A DNA stretch of 64,000 nt from Shewanella mesophila (lineage in GTDB: Bacteria > Pseudomonadota > Gammaproteobacteria > Enterobacterales > Shewanellaceae), in the NCBI RefSeq assembly GCF_019457515.1, contig NZ_CP080421.1, forward strand, positions 2,108,001 to 2,172,000. Direction: 5' to 3'. Position numbers and translations under genes: made by a program. Below, in pieces: positions 33,538 to 41,878 of the stretch; position 1 is the stretch's first letter, and every line of letters starts with the position of its first letter. The notes beneath the pieces are model-generated. The model was not told the DNA's origin. It made no database searches and saw only the letters and a list, made by a program, of their open reading frames with translations.

Positions 33538-33647
33538 AATTCGCACAATGCATGTTATGTATAAATATCTACTACGCATCCCTCTCACTGCTCCGCATTT
33601 TAGTTCAAGGCAAGTATTCAACATAACATTAATACATTGTGCGCATT
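33538..33647. other. attP: Phage attachment region with two inverted dif-like sites (unit 1/2 junction)
   Basis: Site A (33538-33565): XerC-like arm AATTCGCACAA, centre TGCATG, XerD-like arm TTATGTATAAA. Site B (33616-33647), opposite orientation: XerD arm ATTCAACATAA, 10-base centre CATTAATACA, XerC arm TTGTGCGCATT. In a single strand the two pair into a stem of two 9-bp blocks (CGCACAATG and ATGTTATGT) around a C versus TATTA bulge, with a 50-base loop. CTXphi uses this kind of folded attP. The XerC-proximal bases ATACA match dif; the XerD side does not. Confidence 0.8.
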
Positions 33648-33669
33648 TTTAAAATAAACAAACCAACTC

Positions 33670-33720
33670 AAACTGATTAAGAAACCTTCCCACTGACGTG
33701 GGCCCCTTCCTAATCAGTTT
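33670..33720. promoter_or_regulatory. Nested hairpin at the zot 3' end, unit 2
   Basis: Same structure as at 26960-27010: AAACTGATTA / TAATCAGTTT outside, CCCAC / GTGGG inside. Confidence 0.55.
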
Positions 33721-34852
33721 GCTCTGGTGTCGAATCAGGTAAATTAGCAGCTAATGCAACCCTAGGTGAGTCGCATGTTATCCAATCCTCATAATCCTCA
33801 TAAGTAACAAGCACAGCGCAATCACCAAACACTTGAACGTCATAACCAGCAAGACGCAAATCTTTAGTTGAGATTGTAAACATAGGCTGACCGTTCTGTG
33901 CGGCAACAAAATACACCTCTTTAACCAAATAACGCTTAAGAGTGAATTCAGCAACACTATCAATATGAAGAGATACCTTATAAAAAGGATGTTTTTTTGA
34001 TTCCGAAGACTTTTTAGAACTTGGTAGAACTGGTGAAGCATTAGCATTCGAAACAACAGAGGAACTTGAAACTGAAGGTTTAACCTCAACAGGTACAGAA
34101 ACTGACTTTGAAGAGTCAAGACCTAATGAGTCAGGAATTAAAATCTTTTTACCTGTATAAAGCGTAAAAACAACACCAATAACAATCAGAGCTATAGATA
34201 GTTTTCGATGAGGAATAAAATTAGCTTTAATGTCTTTTGTTTTAGCTTCATCAACAGGCTTACTTGATTGAGTATGGCTTTGGTAAAACTGAAAATATTG
34301 CTTTTGATATTCCCTTTCTTCCTCATGAATATAATCAGAGTTACGACCTGAAATACCATGATAAGTCTTTTTAATATAATGAGTATCATCGCCAAAAACA
34401 GACTTTTTAATACAGCGAAAACAAACTTCAACCATATCTTTTAAATCTTTATGCAACTTGGCAGGACTCTGACAAAGAATAATAATGTCATGACCATAAT
34501 GACCATGCATCGACAAATATTCTAAAACTTCTTTTTTGGCATCACGACCAATCGATAAATGAGCCTCATCAACAACGAATAAAACACCTTGACCATTTTC
34601 AGCCTTCCAATCATACCGAGTAAAATCAGAAGGAACAGAAAATGGCCTAACCATGCCGTACTGGTTAAAATTCGCCTCAACAACAGTAATATTATCAGCT
34701 ACATCTTGGCTATAAAATTGAGCAATCTTTTCTTTATTAACAGGAATATTAGTTACAACTTTACGACCATCCTTAGCAGCAGGAATTATATGATAAACAA
34801 CGCTTTCATAGCTTTTACCAGCTCTAGGGCGACCAAAGATACCATTAATCAC
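33710..34852 (-). CDS. zot: Zot/pI-type phage assembly ATPase, unit 2
   Basis: Identical in protein sequence to the Zot of unit 1 (27000-28142), including the Walker A residues 7-14, the GTG start and the 4-base overlap with pVI. Confidence 0.95.
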   Translation of the reverse strand: MINGIFGRPRAGKSYESVVYHIIPAAKDGRKVVTNIPVNKEKIAQFYSQDVADNITVVEANFNQYGMVRPFSVPSDFTRYDWKAENGQGVLFVVDEAHLSIGRDAKKEVLEYLSMHGHYGHDIIILCQSPAKLHKDLKDMVEVCFRCIKKSVFGDDTHYIKKTYHGISGRNSDYIHEEEREYQKQYFQFYQSHTQSSKPVDEAKTKDIKANFIPHRKLSIALIVIGVVFTLYTGKKILIPDSLGLDSSKSVSVPVEVKPSVSSSSVVSNANASPVLPSSKKSSESKKHPFYKVSLHIDSVAEFTLKRYLVKEVYFVAAQNGQPMFTISTKDLRLAGYDVQVFGDCAVLVTYEDYEDWITCDSPRVALAANLPDSTPEQTD

Positions 34853-35166
34853 GAGCCCAACCTCACAAAAGGAATTAACTGAAGCATCATGCGTATTATA
34901 AGAGCAGTAACTATTGACGACATAGAAGCGCTAATACCACAAACACCCATAAAATACTGAGTTTCAGGAGGTATTGCTGAAATATACTGCAACGGGTTCA
35001 AACCTTGAAATAAACTAGCTAAACCATCTAAAACAAATATTACAGCACCGAATAACATATCAAGAGTCCACCACAAAAAGTCTTTTAAAAACTCAACAAA
35101 GCTAATGAATATTTGATAAAGATAATCGACAAACTGATTCCATTTATTTGCAAACCAATCCAACAT
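34849..35166 (-). CDS. pVI-like minor coat protein, unit 2
   Basis: Identical to the 105-aa protein at 28139-28456, with the same GGAGG ribosome binding site. Confidence 0.85.
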   Translation of the reverse strand: MLDWFANKWNQFVDYLYQIFISFVEFLKDFLWWTLDMLFGAVIFVLDGLASLFQGLNPLQYISAIPPETQYFMGVCGISASMSSIVTALIIRMMLQLIPFVRLGS

Positions 35167-35168
35167 AA

Positions 35169-36749
35169 TTAACCTCCAAATATAATTTTACGCACAGCAA
35201 AAGCCGTGCAAATCATATTAATAGCAAAAAGAAAACCAAGAACTCTAGCGTCAAGCTCAAGCGTATTACAGCCATAATTCATTAAAGAACCTAAATTAAA
35301 ACAAAATTCCATTGGAGGCGCGGAACCGCTAACTGCAATATTTTCAAACTGTTTAACAAACTCAAAAGGAGCACTGCTTTTTAATGCAGATGAATTTTTA
35401 CTCCAAACATCAGAAAAACCATTAGGATACTCGGGTTCATAAAAAGACTGAATACCCTGACTAGGCTCTGAATCAGTTTCAACACCAGTTTCACCTAAAG
35501 ACTCACCAAGGCCGTCAATAGCAGAAATAACACCATCATTTGAACTGCCGCCACCGCCAGCACCAGAACCACCAGAAACAATAGCCTGCCTCACCCCCTC
35601 AAGACCATCGACAACTTGCCTAGCATCATTGCTACGAGCAGCCTCACGCTCTGCAATCTGACGCTCAACATATTCAGTTATCTCCTTTTGTTGTTTAATC
35701 AGCTTGTTGTGACGCTCAGCAGCATCTTTTTTCAACTTATTACTTTGGTCTGAAATCGCGTCAACAATATTTTTACCAATACACGTTGTTTTATCGCCAA
35801 CTGTAGAACAATCAACACCGTCATAAGGTGAGTCAGTAGAAGTCTCTTCAACCTCGTTTTCAGTTGTATCTATACCATCGTCAATACCACCACCATTATT
35901 ATTACCATCACCTTCATCGGGAACTGTAACATTGGAGCAGTCTTGATAAGTAAGACCGTTAGATAATTCGTGAGTTGTACAGTCACCCTCTTTGTCTTCG
36001 GGTGTAAAGCTAGCATTCGATTCGATTTTACCATTACCGCAAACCGCACCGTTAGAAACACCCGTTGTCCACTGAGCGCCCTTATAGCTAGCACCATTGT
36101 TGATGGAGTAAGAGCATTGGCCATCGCAATACGTACCAGAACCAGCAACAGGAACCTTTCCAAAAGTTTGTATGCTAGAACTTACTTCACCCTTGCTTGG
36201 ACACTGGATAGGGACGCAGCCGTATGGTTCAACAGAATATTTAAAATAACCAAGTGGACAAAGAGGGAAATTGGGAAAACAAACCTCATGCGATTCATTG
36301 CCGGGTTCAGGCATAGGCCCCTTTTTATAATCTGGAAAATCATTAGGCGGACATATTTTAGAATCAGATTCAATTTTAGAGTGAGCTTTTCCGTAATTTA
36401 CATTACCGCCCGTAACCCAAGGATAACTAGGCACTTGTCGAACCTCAGTTCCACAAATCAAATGAATTTCACGCGAAATATCAACATTATTACACTCAGT
36501 AATACGCGTAGTCTCAGAACCTTGTGGGCCAATTGAGCGCAAAGTTTGAATGCAATCAGAAAGCGACATTCTAGAATCTTGAACATAAGAAGGGTCATAA
36601 GAAATGTAATTAGAGCGACAAGAATAGGTTTCACTATTATCAGATTCAGGTTCAACCCAATCAGGCATATTTTCGCTAAATTCAGCATTACAAAAAAAAG
36701 AAAAGGCCGACAATGCAAGCATTAACGACCCTGTTATTAGCTTTGACAT
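35169..36749 (-). CDS. pIII-like adsorption protein, unit 2
   Basis: Identical to the 526-aa protein at 28459-30039. Receptor-binding genes usually vary most between inoviruses, so identity here argues for recent amplification rather than separate infections. Confidence 0.88.
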   Translation of the reverse strand: MSKLITGSLMLALSAFSFFCNAEFSENMPDWVEPESDNSETYSCRSNYISYDPSYVQDSRMSLSDCIQTLRSIGPQGSETTRITECNNVDISREIHLICGTEVRQVPSYPWVTGGNVNYGKAHSKIESDSKICPPNDFPDYKKGPMPEPGNESHEVCFPNFPLCPLGYFKYSVEPYGCVPIQCPSKGEVSSSIQTFGKVPVAGSGTYCDGQCSYSINNGASYKGAQWTTGVSNGAVCGNGKIESNASFTPEDKEGDCTTHELSNGLTYQDCSNVTVPDEGDGNNNGGGIDDGIDTTENEVEETSTDSPYDGVDCSTVGDKTTCIGKNIVDAISDQSNKLKKDAAERHNKLIKQQKEITEYVERQIAEREAARSNDARQVVDGLEGVRQAIVSGGSGAGGGGSSNDGVISAIDGLGESLGETGVETDSEPSQGIQSFYEPEYPNGFSDVWSKNSSALKSSAPFEFVKQFENIAVSGSAPPMEFCFNLGSLMNYGCNTLELDARVLGFLFAINMICTAFAVRKIIFGG

Positions 36750-36752
36750 TTA

Positions 36753-36848
36753 TCAGCCTCCAAATAAATTTTGGCTAACTACGTAGCCGCAAATCGCCCC
36801 TATCAATGCGATAATCGTAAAGATAAGGGCTAGTATTAAACTAGCCAC
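36753..36848 (-). CDS. 31-aa hydrophobic minor coat-like protein, unit 2
   Basis: Same GTG-started frame as at 30043-30138; its first codons again form the GGCTAGT/ACTAGCC hairpin (36828-36846). Confidence 0.65.
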   Translation of the reverse strand: MASLILALIFTIIALIGAICGYVVSQNLFGG

Positions 36849-36860
36849 ATATCCGCCTTG

Positions 36861-36995
36861 TTAAGCTTTATTGACAGCGCGTTTAGCAATGGTAATACCC
36901 TTAAGCGCAAGAGCAATACCAACAATCAACACACCTGTTGCACCGATAAAAGTAGCAACAGAAGCCAAATCTACAGCAGCAAAAATATCAGCCAT
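36861..36995 (-). CDS. Major coat protein (pVIII-like), unit 2
   Basis: Identical to the 44-aa coat at 30151-30285. Confidence 0.88.
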   Translation of the reverse strand: MADIFAAVDLASVATFIGATGVLIVGIALALKGITIAKRAVNKA

Positions 36996-37025
36996 TTTAA
37001 ATCTCCAAATATTAATTTAATGCGC

Positions 37026-37265
37026 TTATGCGCGTTTAATAACACCCTTAGCTATCTTGACTTGATAAGAAAGATAACCAAGGAAAACAACCCAGCCAAA
37101 AACAATGCCAAAAACCTCGAGCATATCGGCTGGATTAATTTCAATCGACTGAACAGCTAAATTGTATTCAGTCGGTGAAACCAAGATGTAACCCGTACAA
37201 TCATCAACAGATTGAGCAGATTGCATTAAATAACCTTCAGCAGTGAATGCTACGCATTGAGCCAT
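37026..37265 (-). CDS. 79-aa phage membrane protein, unit 2
   Basis: Identical to the protein at 30316-30555, with the same overlap with the zinc-ribbon gene. Confidence 0.7.
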   Translation of the reverse strand: MAQCVAFTAEGYLMQSAQSVDDCTGYILVSPTEYNLAVQSIEINPADMLEVFGIVFGWVVFLGYLSYQVKIAKGVIKRA

Positions 37266-37426
37266 TGAAAAACCTCATAACTCAAAAGCAAATCACCAAA
37301 ATAACAAGAAGAACAAAGAGGAATATTGCACGGCTGAGCAAAACCAGCAGGTTGCTGTTCTTGACCGTCGTAGAGATTGCCGCAACAAGGGCAAGTCCAA
37401 ACAGATAAGAACGCCACGTGAGCCAT
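37250..37426 (-). CDS. 58-aa zinc-ribbon-like phage protein, unit 2
   Basis: Same sequence as 30540-30716, including both cysteine clusters. Confidence 0.7.
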   Translation of the reverse strand: MAHVAFLSVWTCPCCGNLYDGQEQQPAGFAQPCNIPLCSSCYFGDLLLSYEVFQWLNA

Positions 37427-37427
37427 A

Positions 37428-37721
37428 TTAAGCCGCCTTAATGCCAGCTTTCAGCGGAGTAAGCAAAACATTGAAAGGGTTAACCTCAATCTTGCCAAAA
37501 CGCGAAACCTGAAAACTAGAAGGATGAATTTCATATTCACCTGCGGGATTAGGTGGTACACCCTCCTCTAGCGGAATTTGAACCTCAACAGGATAACGAC
37601 CACCGTTATACATATAGCCACGTTGCCAATAGATAGTGCGGTCAGGCTTGCCATCTTGACCCTTAAAAGAACGTTGTTGAACAACACAGTCTTGGCTATC
37701 AATCTCAATTTTTACTGACAT
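37428..37721 (-). CDS. Single-stranded DNA-binding protein, unit 2
   Basis: Identical to the gene V-like protein at 30718-31011. Confidence 0.82.
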   Translation of the reverse strand: MSVKIEIDSQDCVVQQRSFKGQDGKPDRTIYWQRGYMYNGGRYPVEVQIPLEEGVPPNPAGEYEIHPSSFQVSRFGKIEVNPFNVLLTPLKAGIKAA

Positions 37722-37730
37722 ATTTTTTCC

Positions 37731-39008
37731 TTAACTTGCTAATCGCATAGTTTGTCTTAGTTGCTGATGTAATGGTTTTGGCTCATGCCAATTTGCTGGA
37801 TGTTGCTTTGAAAAATCGACATTTACAAACCGAACTAACGGAACCACATTAGAGGACGCAGATGCTTGTAAATTTTGAAGATAGGACTTAGGAATAACAG
37901 AGGAAACCTCAGATATTGTTCTATAAAAAGTACGCTCAGGCATAGTGGCCTTGACTTCGTCCCACCCTTCGTGCTTAAGGCTACGAACAAAGCGAAATAA
38001 TCTATCTGCCTTTGAATAAGTCGTTTTACCCGTTTTAGTCACTGTAAAATATTCGGCACGCAAAGCCGCTCTGACATCGTCATCGTTATATATGTTCACT
38101 TGTTTGCCCTCGAAAGTTTTAAATATGTCTTTCCAAGCGTAATCCCATAGATATTGAATCGGACAACAGCGCCTTGACAGGTTTTCACAATGACGAACGA
38201 AGTCACCCACATGAGTAGGAAACCCCAAACGCTTAAACGTCTTAGGCAAAATAGAAGCCTCAAAACGTAGCGAGTTTTGCGCAAAAGCTAATACCTCTGG
38301 CGCTGTCATTGCTTCAAGCTGTCGTTTATATACGTCCTTTTTTGTGATCTTTAATTTATGCTCGGTTTCTTTAATTTGATGCTGTAACTCAAAATGCTTT
38401 AAATATGCTTTTAACTGTTTACGTCTAGATGATTTTTGGCCGTCATTAGAGCTTTTTACACCCCAATAGGCAGTTGTTTCATGTGCTGACTTACTAGAGC
38501 GAGTTTGGCCTGATGATAAATTTCTTAACACAGTAATGATGTTTCTTGCGTCAGCTTCACTATCTAAATGGGCCGTGAAAGTGCAATCTATTTGCTTAAT
38601 CTCGGCACTTCTAAAATCAAGCATTTCAGCCAACCTAGGCATACCCATATTGAATGTGGTCACCAACGATTCAACGCATAAACGAACATCGTCAGAACCG
38701 TAAACATTATGACCTTGGAGTAACTTTGCAGGGCTGGCTTTTATCTCAATAAACGGCCAGTAGGTAGAACCACCCGCATGAATCTTAAATGAAAGCGTTG
38801 ACCAGCTTGAAGGGAGCGATTCGTATGGGTGGCGTAGTGACTCGAAATCATATTGACCGTCATTAAAAGTCACATTGCCAGACTCTAATTTTGCACCGCG
38901 GAGATTGCATTCTTTGAGGTCGATAAGGCCAGAAATGCGGTCAGATGCCGTATCTCCAACAACAAAAACCTCATCAAATGGAATTGCAATCCGTAGCAAG
39001 TCAATCAT
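37731..39008 (-). CDS. Rolling-circle replication initiation protein, unit 2
   Basis: Identical to the initiator at 31021-32298; start at MIDLL chosen for the same promoter-based reason (-35 at 39066-39071, -10 at 39042-39047). Confidence 0.85.
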   Translation of the reverse strand: MIDLLRIAIPFDEVFVVGDTASDRISGLIDLKECNLRGAKLESGNVTFNDGQYDFESLRHPYESLPSSWSTLSFKIHAGGSTYWPFIEIKASPAKLLQGHNVYGSDDVRLCVESLVTTFNMGMPRLAEMLDFRSAEIKQIDCTFTAHLDSEADARNIITVLRNLSSGQTRSSKSAHETTAYWGVKSSNDGQKSSRRKQLKAYLKHFELQHQIKETEHKLKITKKDVYKRQLEAMTAPEVLAFAQNSLRFEASILPKTFKRLGFPTHVGDFVRHCENLSRRCCPIQYLWDYAWKDIFKTFEGKQVNIYNDDDVRAALRAEYFTVTKTGKTTYSKADRLFRFVRSLKHEGWDEVKATMPERTFYRTISEVSSVIPKSYLQNLQASASSNVVPLVRFVNVDFSKQHPANWHEPKPLHQQLRQTMRLAS

Positions 39009-39072
39009 CACATGTACACATAAATTAAATAATGATGGTGGATTATAGACACAATATTTATTACATGTAAAC
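39007..39072 (-). promoter_or_regulatory. Promoter of rep with operator-like boxes, unit 2
   Basis: Same TTTACA / TATAAT promoter and two ATnACATGTAnAC boxes as at 32297-32362. Confidence 0.6.
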
Positions 39073-39141
39073 ACGTATGAAATAAATATATTTAATGATG
39101 TATAGTTACACGACCCAGAGAAACATAAGACGAGTTAATTA

Positions 39142-39324
39142 ATGGTAAAAAGAAACGACACGACGGTAGCAATAAACGGCGATAGAAAGGACGCATTACA
39201 AGACGCCGCTGTCGATATAACCATAGCAACAAGAAAACCAATAAAACCATCGGTTATTGTCCATTATCTCATTGATAACTATCTGAAAGATGCTGTAAAA
39301 GACCTGAAACACAAAGAAAAGTAA
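39142..39324 (+). CDS. 60-aa RHH protein, putative repressor, unit 2
   Basis: Identical to the protein at 32432-32614. Confidence 0.65.
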   Translation: MVKRNDTTVAINGDRKDALQDAAVDITIATRKPIKPSVIVHYLIDNYLKDAVKDLKHKEK

Positions 39325-39341
39325 ACTGTCAATTTGGCAGT

Positions 39342-39373
39342 AGAGACCACTGTTAAAGTATGTGGTCTCTTTA
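39342..39373 (+). terminator. Terminator-like hairpin after the 60-aa gene, unit 2
   Basis: Same AGAGACCAC / GTGGTCTCT stem as at 32632-32660. Confidence 0.55.
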
Positions 39374-39454
39374 ATGACCCGACCATCATAATTCAAACCC
39401 TGATATTGCCTTCGGCCGTCAACATTCATTTCAAAACATAACCAATCAAAAAAA

Positions 39455-39545
39455 GCGTCTGTCAGGGCGAAGGATTAGCGCAGCAAGCTGCTACATAACT
39501 GCTTTACGCTACGCTTCCATCAAGGCTGCGCCTTAATAATCCCAA
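39455..39545. other. Multi-hairpin intergenic segment, candidate origin, unit 2
   Basis: Same inverted repeats as at 32745-32835. A repeated origin in each unit would allow unit-length circles to be made by rolling-circle replication between neighbouring origins. Confidence 0.45.
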
Positions 39546-39593
39546 ATAAAAAAGATAGCATTTTAGAAAAACAATTGATTATTTTGATATCAT

Positions 39594-39656
39594 TTGCTTG
39601 CTTTATTACGTAGTTTTGCTATCATTAAGGGGTAGAGAGAAACTTAATTGATAGCA
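39594..39656 (+). promoter_or_regulatory. Promoter of the 74-aa/72-aa operon with operator boxes, unit 2
   Basis: Same -35/-10 and TTGATAGCA boxes as at 32884-32946. Confidence 0.55.
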
Positions 39657-39669
39657 GAGGAACAGCAAA

Positions 39670-39894
39670 ATGAAAACATGTTCAATAGAAATTCAAATGC
39701 TAGAAAACGGAAGTGTAATGTATACAGCGCAAACTAATGATAGGAATTGGTCAGTAGTAAAGGGTTCTGATGAAGTTATAACTAGCCCAAATGATAATAG
39801 CTGTGAATTCATCTTCTCACCTACCCCGATATTAGATATTCAGCAATTCAACGATTTCATGAGAGACATTCTAACAGAGGGAGGAAATATCTAA
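39670..39894 (+). CDS. 74-aa phage protein of unknown function, unit 2
   Basis: Identical to the protein at 32960-33184; stop and next start overlap (TAATG). Confidence 0.6.
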   Translation: MKTCSIEIQMLENGSVMYTAQTNDRNWSVVKGSDEVITSPNDNSCEFIFSPTPILDIQQFNDFMRDILTEGGNI

Positions 39895-40112
39895 TGGCAA
39901 TTACAATAAGACTCAACGAAAAACAAGAACAGCAGCTGCAAGAAGCAATGAAACTAACTGGAGAAGCAACAAAATCTAAAACTATTCTTTATTTGATAGA
40001 AAACGCAAAGCGACACATTACTGACAGAAAAGAGCTAAACGAACTAAGAAGCGATATTGATAATTTATTTTTCACAATAGACAAGATATCTAAACATAAA
40101 ATACCCTATTGA
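39894..40112 (+). CDS. 72-aa ribbon-helix-helix protein, unit 2
   Basis: Identical to the protein at 33184-33402; its stop codon again lies in the first iteron. Confidence 0.7.
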   Translation: MAITIRLNEKQEQQLQEAMKLTGEATKSKTILYLIENAKRHITDRKELNELRSDIDNLFFTIDKISKHKIPY

Positions 40113-40240
40113 TAGCAAAAAAGTGTTACCGGTTCGAATTTTTGATTGCAATAAAGAGTTTCCAGGAACAAATATTGATAGCAAAAAATCGTTACCGGTT
40201 TCAAATTTTGATAGCAATAACTTCATCCTGGAAAGCAATA
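40109..40240 (+). repeat. Four contiguous 33-bp iterons, unit 2
   Basis: TTGATAGCAA-type boxes at 40109, 40142, 40175 and 40208, same as in unit 1. Confidence 0.85.
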
Positions 40241-40247
40241 ATGATGC

Positions 40248-40357
40248 AATTCGCACAATGCATGTTATGTATAAATATCTACTACGCATCCCTCTCACTG
40301 CTCCGCATTTTAGTTCAAGGCAAGTATTCAACATAACATTAATACATTGTGCGCATT
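40248..40357. other. attP: Phage attachment region (unit 2/3 junction)
   Basis: Same pair of inverted dif-like sites as at 33538-33647 (site A 40248-40275, site B 40326-40357). Confidence 0.8.
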
Positions 40358-40379
40358 TTTAAAATAAACAAACCAACTC

Positions 40380-40430
40380 AAACTGATTAAGAAACCTTCC
40401 CACTGACGTGGGCCCCTTCCTAATCAGTTT
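40380..40430. promoter_or_regulatory. Nested hairpin at the zot 3' end, unit 3
   Basis: Same structure as at 26960-27010. Confidence 0.55.
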
Positions 40431-41562
40431 GCTCTGGTGTCGAATCAGGTAAATTAGCAGCTAATGCAACCCTAGGTGAGTCGCATGTTATCCAATCCTC
40501 ATAATCCTCATAAGTAACAAGCACAGCGCAATCACCAAACACTTGAACGTCATAACCAGCAAGACGCAAATCTTTAGTTGAGATTGTAAACATAGGCTGA
40601 CCGTTCTGTGCGGCAACAAAATACACCTCTTTAACCAAATAACGCTTAAGAGTGAATTCAGCAACACTATCAATATGAAGAGATACCTTATAAAAAGGAT
40701 GTTTTTTTGATTCCGAAGACTTTTTAGAACTTGGTAGAACTGGTGAAGCATTAGCATTCGAAACAACAGAGGAACTTGAAACTGAAGGTTTAACCTCAAC
40801 AGGTACAGAAACTGACTTTGAAGAGTCAAGACCTAATGAGTCAGGAATTAAAATCTTTTTACCTGTATAAAGCGTAAAAACAACACCAATAACAATCAGA
40901 GCTATAGATAGTTTTCGATGAGGAATAAAATTAGCTTTAATGTCTTTTGTTTTAGCTTCATCAACAGGCTTACTTGATTGAGTATGGCTTTGGTAAAACT
41001 GAAAATATTGCTTTTGATATTCCCTTTCTTCCTCATGAATATAATCAGAGTTACGACCTGAAATACCATGATAAGTCTTTTTAATATAATGAGTATCATC
41101 GCCAAAAACAGACTTTTTAATACAGCGAAAACAAACTTCAACCATATCTTTTAAATCTTTATGCAACTTGGCAGGACTCTGACAAAGAATAATAATGTCA
41201 TGACCATAATGACCATGCATCGACAAATATTCTAAAACTTCTTTTTTGGCATCACGACCAATCGATAAATGAGCCTCATCAACAACGAATAAAACACCTT
41301 GACCATTTTCAGCCTTCCAATCATACCGAGTAAAATCAGAAGGAACAGAAAATGGCCTAACCATGCCGTACTGGTTAAAATTCGCCTCAACAACAGTAAT
41401 ATTATCAGCTACATCTTGGCTATAAAATTGAGCAATCTTTTCTTTATTAACAGGAATATTAGTTACAACTTTACGACCATCCTTAGCAGCAGGAATTATA
41501 TGATAAACAACGCTTTCATAGCTTTTACCAGCTCTAGGGCGACCAAAGATACCATTAATCAC
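40420..41562 (-). CDS. zot: Zot/pI-type phage assembly ATPase, unit 3
   Basis: Identical to the Zot protein at 27000-28142. Confidence 0.95.
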   Translation of the reverse strand: MINGIFGRPRAGKSYESVVYHIIPAAKDGRKVVTNIPVNKEKIAQFYSQDVADNITVVEANFNQYGMVRPFSVPSDFTRYDWKAENGQGVLFVVDEAHLSIGRDAKKEVLEYLSMHGHYGHDIIILCQSPAKLHKDLKDMVEVCFRCIKKSVFGDDTHYIKKTYHGISGRNSDYIHEEEREYQKQYFQFYQSHTQSSKPVDEAKTKDIKANFIPHRKLSIALIVIGVVFTLYTGKKILIPDSLGLDSSKSVSVPVEVKPSVSSSSVVSNANASPVLPSSKKSSESKKHPFYKVSLHIDSVAEFTLKRYLVKEVYFVAAQNGQPMFTISTKDLRLAGYDVQVFGDCAVLVTYEDYEDWITCDSPRVALAANLPDSTPEQTD

Positions 41563-41876
41563 GAGCCCAACCTCACAAAAGGAATTAACTGAAGCATCAT
41601 GCGTATTATAAGAGCAGTAACTATTGACGACATAGAAGCGCTAATACCACAAACACCCATAAAATACTGAGTTTCAGGAGGTATTGCTGAAATATACTGC
41701 AACGGGTTCAAACCTTGAAATAAACTAGCTAAACCATCTAAAACAAATATTACAGCACCGAATAACATATCAAGAGTCCACCACAAAAAGTCTTTTAAAA
41801 ACTCAACAAAGCTAATGAATATTTGATAAAGATAATCGACAAACTGATTCCATTTATTTGCAAACCAATCCAACAT
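41559..41876 (-). CDS. pVI-like minor coat protein, unit 3
   Basis: Identical to the 105-aa protein at 28139-28456. Confidence 0.85.
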   Translation of the reverse strand: MLDWFANKWNQFVDYLYQIFISFVEFLKDFLWWTLDMLFGAVIFVLDGLASLFQGLNPLQYISAIPPETQYFMGVCGISASMSSIVTALIIRMMLQLIPFVRLGS

Positions 41877-41878
41877 AA

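Larger units (their letters stand above)
26922..33631 (-). mobile_element. Inovirus prophage unit 1 of 3 (6710 bp)
   Basis: First of three identical direct copies. Structural and replication genes run on the minus strand in the order rep, ssb, zinc-ribbon, 79-aa, coat, 31-aa, pIII, pVI, zot. Three regulatory-type genes run on the plus strand. Gene order and sizes (44-aa coat, 380-aa Zot) resemble the Vf33/VSK-type vibriophages. The unit has no integrase, no transposase and no secretin gene. The coding strand for the structural genes is visibly T-rich, as is usual for single-stranded DNA phages. Confidence 0.95.
33632..40341 (-). mobile_element. Inovirus prophage unit 2 of 3 (6710 bp)
   Basis: Second direct copy. 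Every gene and every intergenic block I compared is the same as in unit 1 at an offset of exactly 6710 bases. It is flanked on both sides by phage-type junctions rather than by a canonical dif. Confidence 0.95.
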
